Part shown: in pieces, positions 25,590-34,596 of the stretch
How positions within the stretch are numbered: the first letter of the stretch is position 1
Layout of the letters: every line of letters starts with the position of its first letter
Assembly: GCF_024006985.1 (NCBI RefSeq)
Contig: NZ_JAMXIB010000010.1
Coordinates: 1 to 64,000 of the forward strand
Source: Robiginitalea marina
GTDB lineage: Bacteria; Bacteroidota; Bacteroidia; Flavobacteriales; Flavobacteriaceae
DNA: 64,000 bases
Direction of reading: 5' to 3'
Translations under genes and position numbers: made by a program
The notes under the pieces: model-generated
What the model was told of the DNA's origin: nothing
Database searches by the model: none
What the model saw: only the letters and a program-made list of their open reading frames with translations

Positions 25590-26039
25590 CTATTTCTTTC
25601 CAAATAGTCTATCAAGCCAATTTTGATTTAACAAGAAATAAGTATCTGGTTTCCCAACTTGAAACACATGAACTGCAACCTGTCTGGACAAAAATCTATT
25701 TGTCATAAGAGTTGATTCACCAACTTTAAGCGTCCTTCGTTCTTCGCTTTTTAATCCATCTCGAATGAAATTATACAAAAATTCTAATTCCTGTGGAGTA
25801 GCGTAAAATCCAAAACTCTGTAAATCGATAAATGTATTATACTCGGAGTTTCTATATGTAATAACATAGTAATCCTCACCATTAATCTTATACAAACGAA
25901 GTTCGGGGAGCCCATCTATTTTACCATTCCCTGTTCCAATTAAAGTTCCCTTTCTACCAGTCACCACCTCACCAATTTGGGCAGAACTTAAATAGGAGGA
26001 CAATAAAGCTAATAATAGCAATAGTATATTGGACCGCAT
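25590..26039 (-). CDS. secreted protein, paralogue 2 of 3
   Basis: 149 residues with a signal peptide (ILLLLLALLSSYLSSAQ). It shares YATPQELEFLYNFIRDGL and RRTLKVGES with its neighbours, and ends LDRLFGKK. Tandem arrangement and co-direction point to duplication of one ancestral gene. Function is unknown; an exported location is the only firm statement. Confidence 0.6.
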   Translation of the reverse strand: MRSNILLLLLALLSSYLSSAQIGEVVTGRKGTLIGTGNGKIDGLPELRLYKINGEDYYVITYRNSEYNTFIDLQSFGFYATPQELEFLYNFIRDGLKSEERRTLKVGESTLMTNRFLSRQVAVHVFQVGKPDTYFLLNQNWLDRLFGKK

Positions 26040-26047
26040 AAGTTCTA

Positions 26048-26482
26048 TTATTTGCCAAACAGTTTAGCCAACTGTCTTTTTGAGAAAATCAGTTTCCCCG
26101 TGGTTCCATCCTTGAAATTAACTCCTACATCCATATAACCGAGATTATCTGGATAGGTAACTAATTCAGCGTTCCCTACCTCCAATGACCTCACCTTATT
26201 AGCTTTATATCCTTCCAATAAGAAACTATAGAAATAATCGAAATCCTCTTGTGTCGCCTCAAAACTGAGCGTCTTTACGTCCTGAACATTGATATATTCC
26301 TCATTCCAAAATGAGAGGATATATTGTCTCCTTCCACCCCCTATATCGTGATAAGCCAAAACATGTTTACCCCCATAGAGTCTTCCAACTTCCGTGGGGT
26401 TTTCATATGATTTTGCTTTTCCTATTTGGCAGTGGGAAGAAAAAGAAACCGAGAGGAAGGCTATGACAAATAGGAATCTCAT
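26048..26482 (-). CDS. secreted protein, paralogue 3 of 3
   Basis: 144 residues with a signal peptide (FLFVIAFLSVSFSSHCQ). The shared core appears as EATQEDFDYFYSFLLEGY and RSLEVGNAELV, and the C-terminus is LAKLFGK. It is the first gene of the leftward set. The 369-bp region up to the divergent gene at 26852 should hold promoters for both directions. Confidence 0.6.
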   Translation of the reverse strand: MRFLFVIAFLSVSFSSHCQIGKAKSYENPTEVGRLYGGKHVLAYHDIGGGRRQYILSFWNEEYINVQDVKTLSFEATQEDFDYFYSFLLEGYKANKVRSLEVGNAELVTYPDNLGYMDVGVNFKDGTTGKLIFSKRQLAKLFGK

Positions 26483-26851
26483 GGATGCTTATATTTGACA
26501 GGGAATCGAAAGTGAATCTACTCAATGCACTTTTAAAAATCTATGACAATAATCACGGACATCAAAGAGGAAAACCGTAATTGACATAATCTAATAGCAA
26601 GTATGAATTGTCTTTCTTTAAAATAATTAGGACTTTCTTCAAATACTAATCGACAAAGTGACTGTATTTAGTTTCAAAGCCAGGAGCTCTGTCATACCCG
26701 TTACCTATTATAATTTGTCGGTTCATCCGGCTGGAAATTTGTCATAAGTAATAGATAAACTATCTATTAATCCAAGGATGCAATCCACTCATCGCATTTA
26801 CTGGGATTTTATCAGGGATTATCTAATATTTAAGGGGTTAAAGAATTTTTA
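26483..26851. other. divergent intergenic region
   Basis: AT-rich, with no gene. It separates leftward and rightward gene sets and should contain both promoters, but I could not place convincing -33/-7 pairs or operators. Confidence 0.35.
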
Positions 26852-27091
26852 ATGTCATCTGATCCTGAAAACTGCATTACTATTACCGTTTCGGGCAATC
26901 CTGACTTAGGAAAGCTGGCATTAATTTACCAGCTCAAATCCTATCTAAGAGGCTGCAATTTCGATGTGGAAACCCACTACCAGGAAGGACTAAATTTTGA
27001 GATTGCTGGTGGACGACGAGTCATTGAAACACTCCAAGGAATAGCCAGGAATACAAAGATTCAGATTATAGAGGCACCCAATAATGAATAA
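26852..27091 (+). CDS. small protein with degenerate P-loop-like N-terminus
   Basis: 79 residues. The beginning ITITVSGNPDLGKLALIYQLKSYL has the layout of a Walker A strand-loop-helix (GPxxSGKTTL in true P-loops), but the Gly-Lys-Thr/Ser core is replaced by LGKLA, so nucleotide binding is doubtful. A second strand-like VETH follows, as in phage P-loop accessory proteins. It opens a compact five-gene rightward operon; the next gene begins 11 bp later. Confidence 0.5.
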   Translation: MSSDPENCITITVSGNPDLGKLALIYQLKSYLRGCNFDVETHYQEGLNFEIAGGRRVIETLQGIARNTKIQIIEAPNNE

Positions 27092-27102
27092 ACTCTACCA
27101 TA

Positions 27103-27516
27103 ATGGAATCCTTAGTCGCTAAACTGAAAATTGCTCCCAACACTTCCCGCATAAAATCATCCAGGATAGAGTTCGAGTTCATGTACGCATGTAAGTATTT
27201 AAATGCCTCAATCTTTGAACCTTTCATAGAAGAGGATGATTGCTTTGATCAGCAAGATAAGTGGCGCTTCTTGGCCTCACTGAAGGAGAACTTTGACAAT
27301 GCTAAAAAACGAGGCGCACAGCAAACAGTAATTAAGAAGGGTAGATGCGAGCTTTGTTCCATTGGGGCACTAACGTATGAGTTTTGGGCCCACAGGAGCA
27401 CTCCTGAGTTCGCTTATGTCATTCGATGGGAAAATGACCAGTTAAAAGACATATACGCCTGTAATGCAAGCTCCGGCTGGAGTACCTCTAATTCCAGGAT
27501 AAAACGCTATTACTAA
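27103..27516 (+). CDS. hypothetical protein, Cys-motif paralogue a
   Basis: 137 residues. It shares with the next gene the string YLNAxIxEPxxEEDDxF followed by DKxRFLA and F-xx-AKK. A CELC pair (residues about 84-87) could bind metal with help from later residues. No signal or membrane segment is present. Function is unknown; tandem duplication is clear. Confidence 0.55.
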   Translation: MESLVAKLKIAPNTSRIKSSRIEFEFMYACKYLNASIFEPFIEEDDCFDQQDKWRFLASLKENFDNAKKRGAQQTVIKKGRCELCSIGALTYEFWAHRSTPEFAYVIRWENDQLKDIYACNASSGWSTSNSRIKRYY

Positions 27517-27519
27517 ATC

Positions 27520-28002
27520 ATGCAAAGAGTAAGGCAGCAGCAGGAGAGAGCAGAACTCCTTAGAGAAAAATTCATCGAGGCCTGTGAAAATCTAAACGCA
27601 AGGATCATTGAACCCCACCTTGAAGAGGAAGACGTATTTATGGGTCTTGATAAGTACAGGTTCCTGGCATTCATTCAAAAGCATTTTGAGCAAGCTAAGA
27701 AAGCAAATAGAGGGAAGTTGGTAATGGTCAAAAAGTATTGCGGAGCTTGCCACCCCAACAATTCAACCATGGAGTTCTACTTTCGGACTAAAGAGCCAAT
27801 CGACTATAAAATTATGCCCTACTCAAAGGAGCTTGTCGAATACAGAAAACATCCCAAGCCCGTTTTCGCCTTTGCCATTATAAAGGATACACCGGAGCAA
27901 TTTGATGTAGACTTTTGCCAGGGGAGTTGGGGATTCCAAGCCGGAGGTCGATTCAAGGACAGGTATGAGCTTAGACTGAAAATTTACGGGGAAGCAGACT
28001 AA
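27520..28002 (+). CDS. hypothetical protein, Cys-motif paralogue b
   Basis: 160 residues, 3 bp after its paralogue. Shared core: ENLNARIIEPHLEEEDVF, DKYRFLAFI and FEQAKKA; the metal-like motif is CGACHP near residue 74. The C-terminal 60 residues are beta-rich and longer than in the first copy. Unknown function. Co-transcription with an excisionase-like HTH gene suggests a part in element biology. Confidence 0.55.
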   Translation: MQRVRQQQERAELLREKFIEACENLNARIIEPHLEEEDVFMGLDKYRFLAFIQKHFEQAKKANRGKLVMVKKYCGACHPNNSTMEFYFRTKEPIDYKIMPYSKELVEYRKHPKPVFAFAIIKDTPEQFDVDFCQGSWGFQAGGRFKDRYELRLKIYGEAD

Positions 28003-28013
28003 CAAAATTTTAT

Positions 28014-28301
28014 ATGGTGAAGCTCCGAATTGAAGATATTCCTAAGGCTATCGAAGAAATTCTTGATAGGCTACAAAATATTGAACAAGAGCTCCAGACC
28101 ATTAAAACCAATCTTCAACCTAAAGAGCCAGACGAGCTAATGACTCGCAAGGAAGTAGCAGAGTATCTCAAAGTGGACCTATCAACGATCTGGAACTGGT
28201 CAAAGAAGGGCAAGCTTCCGTGCTATGGAATGGGCAGTAGAGTGTATTACAAGCGATCTGAGGTCGAAAAAGCGCTCTTAAGGATAAACACCCCAAACTG
28301 A
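28014..28301 (+). CDS. excisionase-like HTH_17 DNA-binding protein
   Basis: 95 residues. A short coiled-coil start (AIEEILDRLQNIEQELQTI) precedes a MerR-like winged helix: LMTRKEVAEYLKVDLSTIWNWSKKGKLP then a wing VYYKRSEVEKAL. This HTH_17 form is used by excisionases and by regulators of mobile elements. It resembles the protein encoded at 34916. It may control the small-ORF operon or excision. Confidence 0.75.
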   Translation: MVKLRIEDIPKAIEEILDRLQNIEQELQTIKTNLQPKEPDELMTRKEVAEYLKVDLSTIWNWSKKGKLPCYGMGSRVYYKRSEVEKALLRINTPN

Positions 28302-28336
28302 AATGATTTTGCAGTCTTAGGGCCTTATTTTGAGCC

Positions 28337-28528
28337 ATGACAAGAGATGACTTTTGGGCCTTAGATGCGAATGAGCGGTGGGAGATCCTGTGGGATCGTG
28401 GTCGCTATCTGTTCGACACGTCTGATGGTCGAGGTATGGTGTATGATGTGGACGGCCTGATGGTGATTGTGGAGTTTGATTCCCAAGATAGGGCACAGAG
28501 GATTACGGAGTTTTTCCAAGATAAGTAA
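28337..28528 (+). CDS. small hypothetical protein
   Basis: 63 residues, acidic and aromatic, with NERWEILWDRGRYLFDT at the start and a beta hairpin-like end. It lies 35 bp after the HTH_17 gene and is followed at once by a hairpin terminator, so it closes the operon. I do not recognise the family. Confidence 0.55.
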   Translation: MTRDDFWALDANERWEILWDRGRYLFDTSDGRGMVYDVDGLMVIVEFDSQDRAQRITEFFQDK

Positions 28529-28548
28529 CCCCCCATTTAAGGGGGGTT
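28527..28548 (+). terminator. operon terminator
   Basis: AACCCCCC and GGGGGGTT form an eight-base-pair stem with the loop ATTTAA. The following tract is only moderately T-rich (GTGTTATTT). It overlaps the stop codon region of the last gene. Confidence 0.65.
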
Positions 28549-28693
28549 GTGTTATTTGGATTTTGAGGTTTACGAGAAATTCAATTTTAGATACTTCATC
28601 TTTTTCGGGCACCTATTAATAAAATCTGTAATACTTCGCTTTGGGATTGCCTTCAAACCGCTCACGTATGCTTGCCATAGGTTATATAACATC

Positions 28694-29050
28694 TTATTCA
28701 TAAAATGTTCTTTCAATACAACTAATAACATACTTGTAAACCCTGTTATCGGTTCCTCTACTAGCAGCATCAATAACTCCTATTTCTGAAAAGTACACAA
28801 TGCCTTCATAAACATAAAATTCCGGAATATAACCCGATCCTTCTATGGGGCGGTTGTTATCACCGGGTACTCCACAATCTTCATAAACTACTTCTGGACC
28901 TGATGTATAATTCAAGCGATTAGGCACATAGGTATAAACGGTTTCAAACTTTGTACAGAACAGACAGGTTTCCTCTTCATATTGAGGTCCATCATCTTTA
29001 CTGCACCCCATAAGGGCAACTAATGCAAATGCAAGTACTACTTTTTTCAT
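28694..29050 (-). CDS. lipoprotein, unknown function
   Basis: 118 residues. The signal ends in the lipobox LMGC followed by SKDDGP, matching the Bacteroidota surface-export signal. CLFC near residue 33 and two later cysteines suggest disulfides. It starts 18 bp after the DUF285 lipoprotein gene, so the two are co-transcribed and probably both displayed on the surface. Confidence 0.65.
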   Translation of the reverse strand: MKKVVLAFALVALMGCSKDDGPQYEEETCLFCTKFETVYTYVPNRLNYTSGPEVVYEDCGVPGDNNRPIEGSGYIPEFYVYEGIVYFSEIGVIDAASRGTDNRVYKYVISCIERTFYE

Positions 29051-29068
29051 TTGGTTTAGATTTAATTT

Positions 29069-30472
29069 TTAGTATCCGGGTGAACAATTTGTAAAATTAG
29101 GCTTGGGAAGCACCCATTGAGGCGTAGTATCACTGAAACTGGAACATTCTATCACGTTGTCTACACTCCAAGAACTCAAATCTTGGTTAAAGGATATTGC
29201 TTCTTGGAACATGCCTTGCATATTATTTGCGGTGGTTACATCCCATAAACCTATATTTTGATTAAATGCTGGGTTAAGTAAGAACATAGCTTCCATTCGC
29301 TCCACTTTGCTTACATTCCAATTGCTCAAATCTTGGTTGAATTGAGAACGAGCGAATAAAAGACTCATATCAATAACTTTCGAAACATCCCAATTACTAA
29401 TATCTTGGTTGAAGGAGCTATTATAGAACATGGCATGCACCGTTACAACATTATTCACATTCCAATTACCAATTGGTTGATTGAATTGAGAACTGGTAAA
29501 CATATATTGCATAGTGGTCACTGAACTTACATCCCATGAGTTTATATTCTGATTAAACGAAGCTTCAGCAAACATCCCTTGCATATCGGTAACCTGACTT
29601 ACATTCCAATCACTTATGGGCTGATTAAATTTGGAAGAACCGAACATGTTACTCATATCAGTTACATTGCTTACATTCCAATTCCCTATGGGTTGATTAA
29701 ATTTAGAACCCTGGAACATCCTGCTCATATCTGTAACACTACTAACATTCCATGGGCCTATATCTTGATTGAATGCCAATGCTCCGGCAAACATTGCTTT
29801 CATGTTAGTAACACTACTAACATCCCAAAAACTGATATCCTGATTAAATTGACGTTCAGGATTTTGAGGGGCATATGCAAACATTTCTTCCATATTCGTT
29901 ACATTAGAAACATCCCAGCCTCTAATATCAGTATGGGACGAAGTGAAATCTCGAACAGCATTTCTGAACAACCCTTCCATGTTAGTAATCTTAGATGTAC
30001 AGACTGTTGTGATGTTCAGAAAATTTCCGACAGCATCTATCAACATTTGCTTGTCCACAACCGTATAGGTAACTCCATTTATGTCACCTGTATCACCAGT
30101 TTCAGCCCAGTCATAAGCTTTAATAGTAACGCCGTTATCATCCAAGTAAACCGCTCCATCTGTTTCGGGAAGCTTTTCAAAAATCCCAATGATATTTTTG
30201 TTTGAATCCATAGAGATATCCAAAGGATTTTGAGCGCTTTGAATACTTCCTGTCCACTCGATAAAGGAATATCCCATTGAAGGGGTGGCTTGAATCCTAA
30301 CAACGGTGCCGTCATTATAAGTTCTACTTGAAGGAGTAACGGTTCCACCTTCGGCAGGGGAAACCGATATAGTTAAGGAGAATGTTATTGAATCTGTATT
30401 AGTATCGGAATCATTTGTACAACCGACAATAAAAATGAATATTATAAGGAGTATTGATTGGTGTGATTTCAT
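29069..30472 (-). CDS. surface lipoprotein with DUF285 (BspA-like) repeats
   Basis: 467 residues. The lipobox IVGC is followed by TNDSD. Residues about 35-95 are an InlB-B-like repeat domain ([12 protein letters not shown], then [10 protein letters not shown]). Residues about 150-440 are roughly eleven copies of a 24-residue DUF285 repeat of the form FNQxIxxWDVSxVTxMxxMF. These repeats form leucine-rich-repeat-like solenoids, known from surface proteins of bacteria and mycoplasmas that bind other cells or matrices. A conserved 12-bp motif lies 70 bp upstream. Confidence 0.85.
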   Translation of the reverse strand: MKSHQSILLIIFIFIVGCTNDSDTNTDSITFSLTISVSPAEGGTVTPSSRTYNDGTVVRIQATPSMGYSFIEWTGSIQSAQNPLDISMDSNKNIIGIFEKLPETDGAVYLDDNGVTIKAYDWAETGDTGDINGVTYTVVDKQMLIDAVGNFLNITTVCTSKITNMEGLFRNAVRDFTSSHTDIRGWDVSNVTNMEEMFAYAPQNPERQFNQDISFWDVSSVTNMKAMFAGALAFNQDIGPWNVSSVTDMSRMFQGSKFNQPIGNWNVSNVTDMSNMFGSSKFNQPISDWNVSQVTDMQGMFAEASFNQNINSWDVSSVTTMQYMFTSSQFNQPIGNWNVNNVVTVHAMFYNSSFNQDISNWDVSKVIDMSLLFARSQFNQDLSNWNVSKVERMEAMFLLNPAFNQNIGLWDVTTANNMQGMFQEAISFNQDLSSWSVDNVIECSSFSDTTPQWVLPKPNFTNCSPGY

Positions 30473-30541
30473 AATAGGATGGTTAATTGAATTGGTGAAG
30501 ATATTATGATCATTTCTTCCTTTTCAAAGCAAGTGACAACA

Positions 30542-30553
30542 TGCAATGTATTG
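30542..30553 (-). promoter_or_regulatory. shared upstream motif of DUF285 genes, copy 1
   Basis: TGCAATGTATTG lies 70 bp upstream of the start at 30472. The identical 12-mer lies 69 bp upstream of the second DUF285 gene (32911). Read on the minus strand it holds TACATTGC, near a Bacteroidota -7 box. Common promoter or operator. Confidence 0.5.
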
Positions 30554-30688
30554 TTGACATTCCTTTTAGCGAGAATGGATTGGATAAGGAAAGAGAAAAA
30601 TAGCAAGCATATTGAAATGAATCTCTTCATCTAAAAAAGAGCTTAATTGAAAAGTCATATTCTATTGGGTATCGGGCGTTATGAAAAA

Positions 30689-32842
30689 TTAATCAAAACA
30701 GTATAAAAAGTTGGGTTTAGGTCGAGTCCATTGAGGTGTATCATAACTAAAATTTAAACAATACTGTACACCGAAAAATGGACCACGTATACTATTAACA
30801 TCCCAACCACTCAAGTCTTGATTAAAAAATTGTGATTCACGAAACATATCATTCATATTCAAAACGTTACTAACATCCCAACAACACATAGGTTGATTAA
30901 ATTGGGAAAATGAAAACATTCCCTCCATATGAATCACATTACCCACATTCCAATTATCAATGAGTTGATTGAATATTGAATTACTAAACATATTATTCAT
31001 GTTAGTCACATTACTGACATTCCAATTGCCTATGGGCTGGTTGAATTGGGAAAAGGAAAACATTCCCTCCATATAAATCACATTACTAACATTCCAATTG
31101 CCTATTGGCTGGTTAAATTGGGAATAGGAAAACATTCTATCCATAGTAGTAACATTACCCACATTCCAATTACCTATTGGTTGATTGAATACTGAAGATT
31201 CAAACATAAAAGTCATTCTATTGACATTGCTCACATTCCAGTTATCGATGGATTGATCAAATTGGGATGATATGAACATTCCTTGCATACTAGTAACCTG
31301 ACTTACATCCCAACTACCTATGGGTTGATTGAATTTTGAACCACTGAACATATAACCCATATCAGTCACATTACTCACATTCCAATTACCTATAGGTTGG
31401 TTGAACATCGAATTGTGAAACATAAAAGTCATTCTATTGACATTGCTCACATTCCAATCACCTATGGGTTGATTGAAAAGCGAATACTGGAAAACTCCCC
31501 ACATGTCAGTCACACTACTAACATTCCAATTACCTATTGGTTGGTTGAATTGGGAAAAAGAAAACATTCCAGCCATATAAATAACATTACTAACATCCCA
31601 TGAATCAATAGGTTGATTGAATTGTGAACCGGAAAACATACGATCCATATGGCTTACGTTACTAACATCCCATGAATTAATAGGTTGATTGAATGGTGTT
31701 TCATAAAACAAATCACTCATTAAAATAACATTACTAACATCCCATGAATCAACAGGTTGATTGAACATTGAGCCCCTAAACATTCGTGACATATTAGTGA
31801 CATTGCTAACATCCCAAGAACTTACATCCAGATTGAAAGTAGAATTTTCAAACATTCCTGACATATTGGTTACATTACTAACATCCCAAGAGCTTATGTC
31901 TTGATTAATCTGAAGATTAAGAAATAGATTTTCCATTGTAGACACCTTGGTAGTACAAACCCTACTAAAGTCTACTTCTTGACCGTTTCTTATATCGTTT
32001 ACCATTTGATTTAACATGTTACGATCAACAATAGTGTAAGCTACTCCATTAATCTCCCCTGTTTGACCAATCTGCCCCCAATCGTAGCACTTAATAGTTG
32101 TTCCGTTCGAATCCAAATAAATGGGACTAGTAACAGTACATCCGTTTTCATCTACTTGAACACCGTTTGGTGTATCCTTACATTGATCTATATCGTCAGT
32201 AACTCCATCGCCATCCGTATCTTTCTGTGAATCTGAACAACCATTTTCATCGACTGTTTCTCCGAATACGGTATCGGAACATTGGTCAATATCATCGGTT
32301 ACCCCATCTTCGTCCATATCTTTTTGAGATAGAGAACAACCATTTTCATCTACATCCTCTCCTTCAGGAGTATTGTCACACTGATCAACACTATCATATA
32401 CCCCATCACGATCGATATCGGTTTGAGACGATGAACAGCCATTTTCATCTACTTCTTCTCCTTCAGGGGTTTCAGGACAGTTATCTATGTCATCAGTTAC
32501 TCCATCATTATCTGAATCTAAAAGTTCAAAAACTCCTGTGATACTCTTGTTGGAATCCATTGTAATAGATACAGGGTTATTAGTACTCTGAACACTCCCT
32601 GTCCATTCTTTGAACTGATAGAACTCATTTTGAGTTCCTTGGAGGGAAAGGGTTTTACCTTCTTCAAAGGTTCCACTTGATGGGGTTACGGTTCCTCCTT
32701 CAGTTGGAGAAATGGAGACCGTCAGAGTATAGGTTTTTGGTGGAGTAGGTGTGGGGTTAGAATCCGTATCAGAATCTGAATCCTTAGTACAACCGAAAAA
32801 TAGAATGGGGATTAGAACGAGTAAGGGGAGGTATGATTTCAT
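30689..32842 (-). CDS. large surface lipoprotein: InlB-like, TSP3-like and DUF285 repeats
   Basis: 717 residues. The lipobox FFGC is followed by TKDSDSD. Residues about 38-107 form an InlB-B-like domain ([19 protein letters not shown]). Residues about 108-240 are four thrombospondin-3-like calcium-binding repeats (DNDGVTDDIDNCPETPEG type, each ending VDENGC). Residues about 315-690 are about sixteen 24-residue DUF285 repeats ([20 protein letters not shown]). At DNA level these are near-identical 72-bp units, prone to recombination. A large calcium-stabilised adhesin is the likely nature; the ligand is unknown. Confidence 0.87.
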   Translation of the reverse strand: MKSYLPLLVLIPILFFGCTKDSDSDTDSNPTPTPPKTYTLTVSISPTEGGTVTPSSGTFEEGKTLSLQGTQNEFYQFKEWTGSVQSTNNPVSITMDSNKSITGVFELLDSDNDGVTDDIDNCPETPEGEEVDENGCSSSQTDIDRDGVYDSVDQCDNTPEGEDVDENGCSLSQKDMDEDGVTDDIDQCSDTVFGETVDENGCSDSQKDTDGDGVTDDIDQCKDTPNGVQVDENGCTVTSPIYLDSNGTTIKCYDWGQIGQTGEINGVAYTIVDRNMLNQMVNDIRNGQEVDFSRVCTTKVSTMENLFLNLQINQDISSWDVSNVTNMSGMFENSTFNLDVSSWDVSNVTNMSRMFRGSMFNQPVDSWDVSNVILMSDLFYETPFNQPINSWDVSNVSHMDRMFSGSQFNQPIDSWDVSNVIYMAGMFSFSQFNQPIGNWNVSSVTDMWGVFQYSLFNQPIGDWNVSNVNRMTFMFHNSMFNQPIGNWNVSNVTDMGYMFSGSKFNQPIGSWDVSQVTSMQGMFISSQFDQSIDNWNVSNVNRMTFMFESSVFNQPIGNWNVGNVTTMDRMFSYSQFNQPIGNWNVSNVIYMEGMFSFSQFNQPIGNWNVSNVTNMNNMFSNSIFNQLIDNWNVGNVIHMEGMFSFSQFNQPMCCWDVSNVLNMNDMFRESQFFNQDLSGWDVNSIRGPFFGVQYCLNFSYDTPQWTRPKPNFLYCFD

Positions 32843-32906
32843 AAAGGGTTGGCGTATATAACCTTGGAAGGTATAACGAGCAATCCTCTAAAAACATGAT
32901 AAAAAT

Positions 32907-32928
32907 TACCTGCAATGTATTGCAGGTA
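32907..32928. promoter_or_regulatory. perfect 10-bp inverted repeat with the shared motif, copy 2
   Basis: TACCTGCAAT and ATTGCAGGTA face each other across GT. The palindrome includes TGCAATGTATTG (32911-32922), also present upstream of the gene at 29069. Lying about 69 bp before the start codon, it fits an operator or promoter shared by the two adhesin genes. Confidence 0.55.
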
Positions 32929-33165
32929 TTTTGCTGCCAACCTATTCGAGAAAAAATGGACCTCACAACTGCAGCATAAGAACAAATCCTTCTGGTGTTA
33001 GCCCCAAAGGAAGTTAAAGACCAAACAGGATTTAATTTATAGACCCAATCTCTGAGTTTTTCCAAGATTATTGAAGCTTGCAAAAACAGCAAAAGAGCTT
33101 ATGAAAAAGCTCTGCTGCTGACCGATAATATTTGTCGGTATTTCTAAACATATATTGAACTAATA
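32929..33165. other. intergenic, no gene seen
   Basis: It separates the adhesin gene from the polymerase-like gene, both leftward. No terminator of standard form was found, and an open frame here has no coding character. Confidence 0.35.
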
Positions 33166-34596
33166 TCAGGCTGCTACTTCGCAATCTTTACACCAGCTTT
33201 CAAGAGATAGCTGTGGCGAAAGGCTAAAATAATTCTGAAGGTGTTGGCGAAATTCCTGCTCAACCACAGCCAAATAGACTTCTGGCGTAATAACACTATC
33301 GTGGATAGTAAAAAGTGGAATTTCAGGATGCTTTTCCGCTATTATTCTCGTAGCATAATTAAGTATAAAGTCTGCTTCAATATTTTGTAGCAGTAATGAG
33401 AAGTAGTTTTTCTCATCTGGCTTTGACTCTTTAATCAACTGCATAACAGCGAAGGGTTCAGGATAGTGCTTTTCAAATACCCTTACGTAATTATGACGGT
33501 TTTCATAGTGCGAAAAGAATGTCCTCATGATTAAATTCTTACCGGCATCCCTCAGGGTCTTATAGTCCATCATCTCTTTTCCTTTATCGGTAGTCCCATG
33601 ATAGTAAAAGGATTGATCTACCTTCTTCATAAGAACTCCCTCCTCATATAGAATCTGACCATAGTTCTCATAAAACTTCCCGCACAAAACTTCATAGACA
33701 AAACCCTGCAAAGCCCCTAGATCATTGATCCGGTCATTTTGTTCTAACATAGTAGAGGGTATAGTAGGCTTATAAAAGTGTTTTGTTATTTTGTTCTTAG
33801 GTAATGTTGTTTTATTTATAATTTGATTTTGAATTATAGAAGAGAATATAAAGGGTTGACTACTTTTTAAATCTAAACTTTGTAGGGGGCCAAAATCCGA
33901 GTATGTGACAAACTTCTTCAGGTCCTTCGGCAGTCTTGTGATGAGGCTGTGTAAGCGATCATCTTTCCCCTCACGACTATAACCCCAATCTTTTGCCTTT
34001 AGACTCTCTATGGCTATTATTCGCTTATTCTTCTTACCCAAAAAGGCCTCTCCCTGGTACTCTTTTCTAATGTAGGCCATAGCTGCTTCATAATCCACGT
34101 CAAATTTGTTTGGGTCCAGCCATTTTGTGAGGTGTGGTGTTGATTCTTCGGCTCTTCGTTTTCGTTCTTCTAACTCCATATTTCTCGCCTTAACGAAGCT
34201 TTTGTGAGATTCGACAGGCACCCTCGTAATGACGTGGTTTCTGTAACGTTCAGCCAGGCGATACCTATAGCATTTCCTTGAAATTGTGCTGTAATTCTTC
34301 GGATGGCGTTCTAGAATCTCCCTTTCCACCAGAAAATCCATATAATCACTATAGTTACCAATACTATTCAAGATTTCAGAGCACAAGGACACCCAGCCGT
34401 ACTTATCCTCGTATTGGTCCTTCTTCGTAAAAGGAAGATAAACCACCAAATTTGCAAAATAGGCAGCTTGGGCTAGTTGTAACTTAGGCTCCTCTCCCCT
34501 GGTTTTTCGTTCTTCTATAGCTACTTTCAAATCCTTGAAAAGCTTGTTGGGGAGGTACACATTAATCGCTTCGTTATTCTTATTTATAGTTTTCAA
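33166..34596 (-). CDS. polymerase-like (family A palm-like) replication protein candidate
   Basis: 476 residues. The first 200 residues are basic and helical, with a winged-helix look around 65-110. The C-terminal half carries three segments in polymerase order: SLDLKSSQPFIF at about 237 (motif A-like Asp), a helix TLRDAGKNLIMRTFFSHY at about 347 (motif B-like Arg/Lys), and IPLFTIHDSVITPE at about 424 (motif C-like HD). The spacing and the HD turn resemble the palm of family A DNA polymerases and T7-type RNA polymerases. Function as replication enzyme of the element is inferred. Three 21-bp-spaced repeats lie just upstream. Confidence 0.6.
   Translation of the reverse strand: MKTINKNNEAINVYLPNKLFKDLKVAIEERKTRGEEPKLQLAQAAYFANLVVYLPFTKKDQYEDKYGWVSLCSEILNSIGNYSDYMDFLVEREILERHPKNYSTISRKCYRYRLAERYRNHVITRVPVESHKSFVKARNMELEERKRRAEESTPHLTKWLDPNKFDVDYEAAMAYIRKEYQGEAFLGKKNKRIIAIESLKAKDWGYSREGKDDRLHSLITRLPKDLKKFVTYSDFGPLQSLDLKSSQPFIFSSIIQNQIINKTTLPKNKITKHFYKPTIPSTMLEQNDRINDLGALQGFVYEVLCGKFYENYGQILYEEGVLMKKVDQSFYYHGTTDKGKEMMDYKTLRDAGKNLIMRTFFSHYENRHNYVRVFEKHYPEPFAVMQLIKESKPDEKNYFSLLLQNIEADFILNYATRIIAEKHPEIPLFTIHDSVITPEVYLAVVEQEFRQHLQNYFSLSPQLSLESWCKDCEVAA

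Noticed and set aside
29579-31603. Forward frames with repeated HIxNxTxIP strings
   Set aside because: They are the complement of the DUF285 repeats and share their 72-bp period.
32784-33092. Minus-strand frame of 102 codons ahead of the adhesin gene
   Set aside because: It overlaps the adhesin leader and the palindromic regulatory site and has no coding character.
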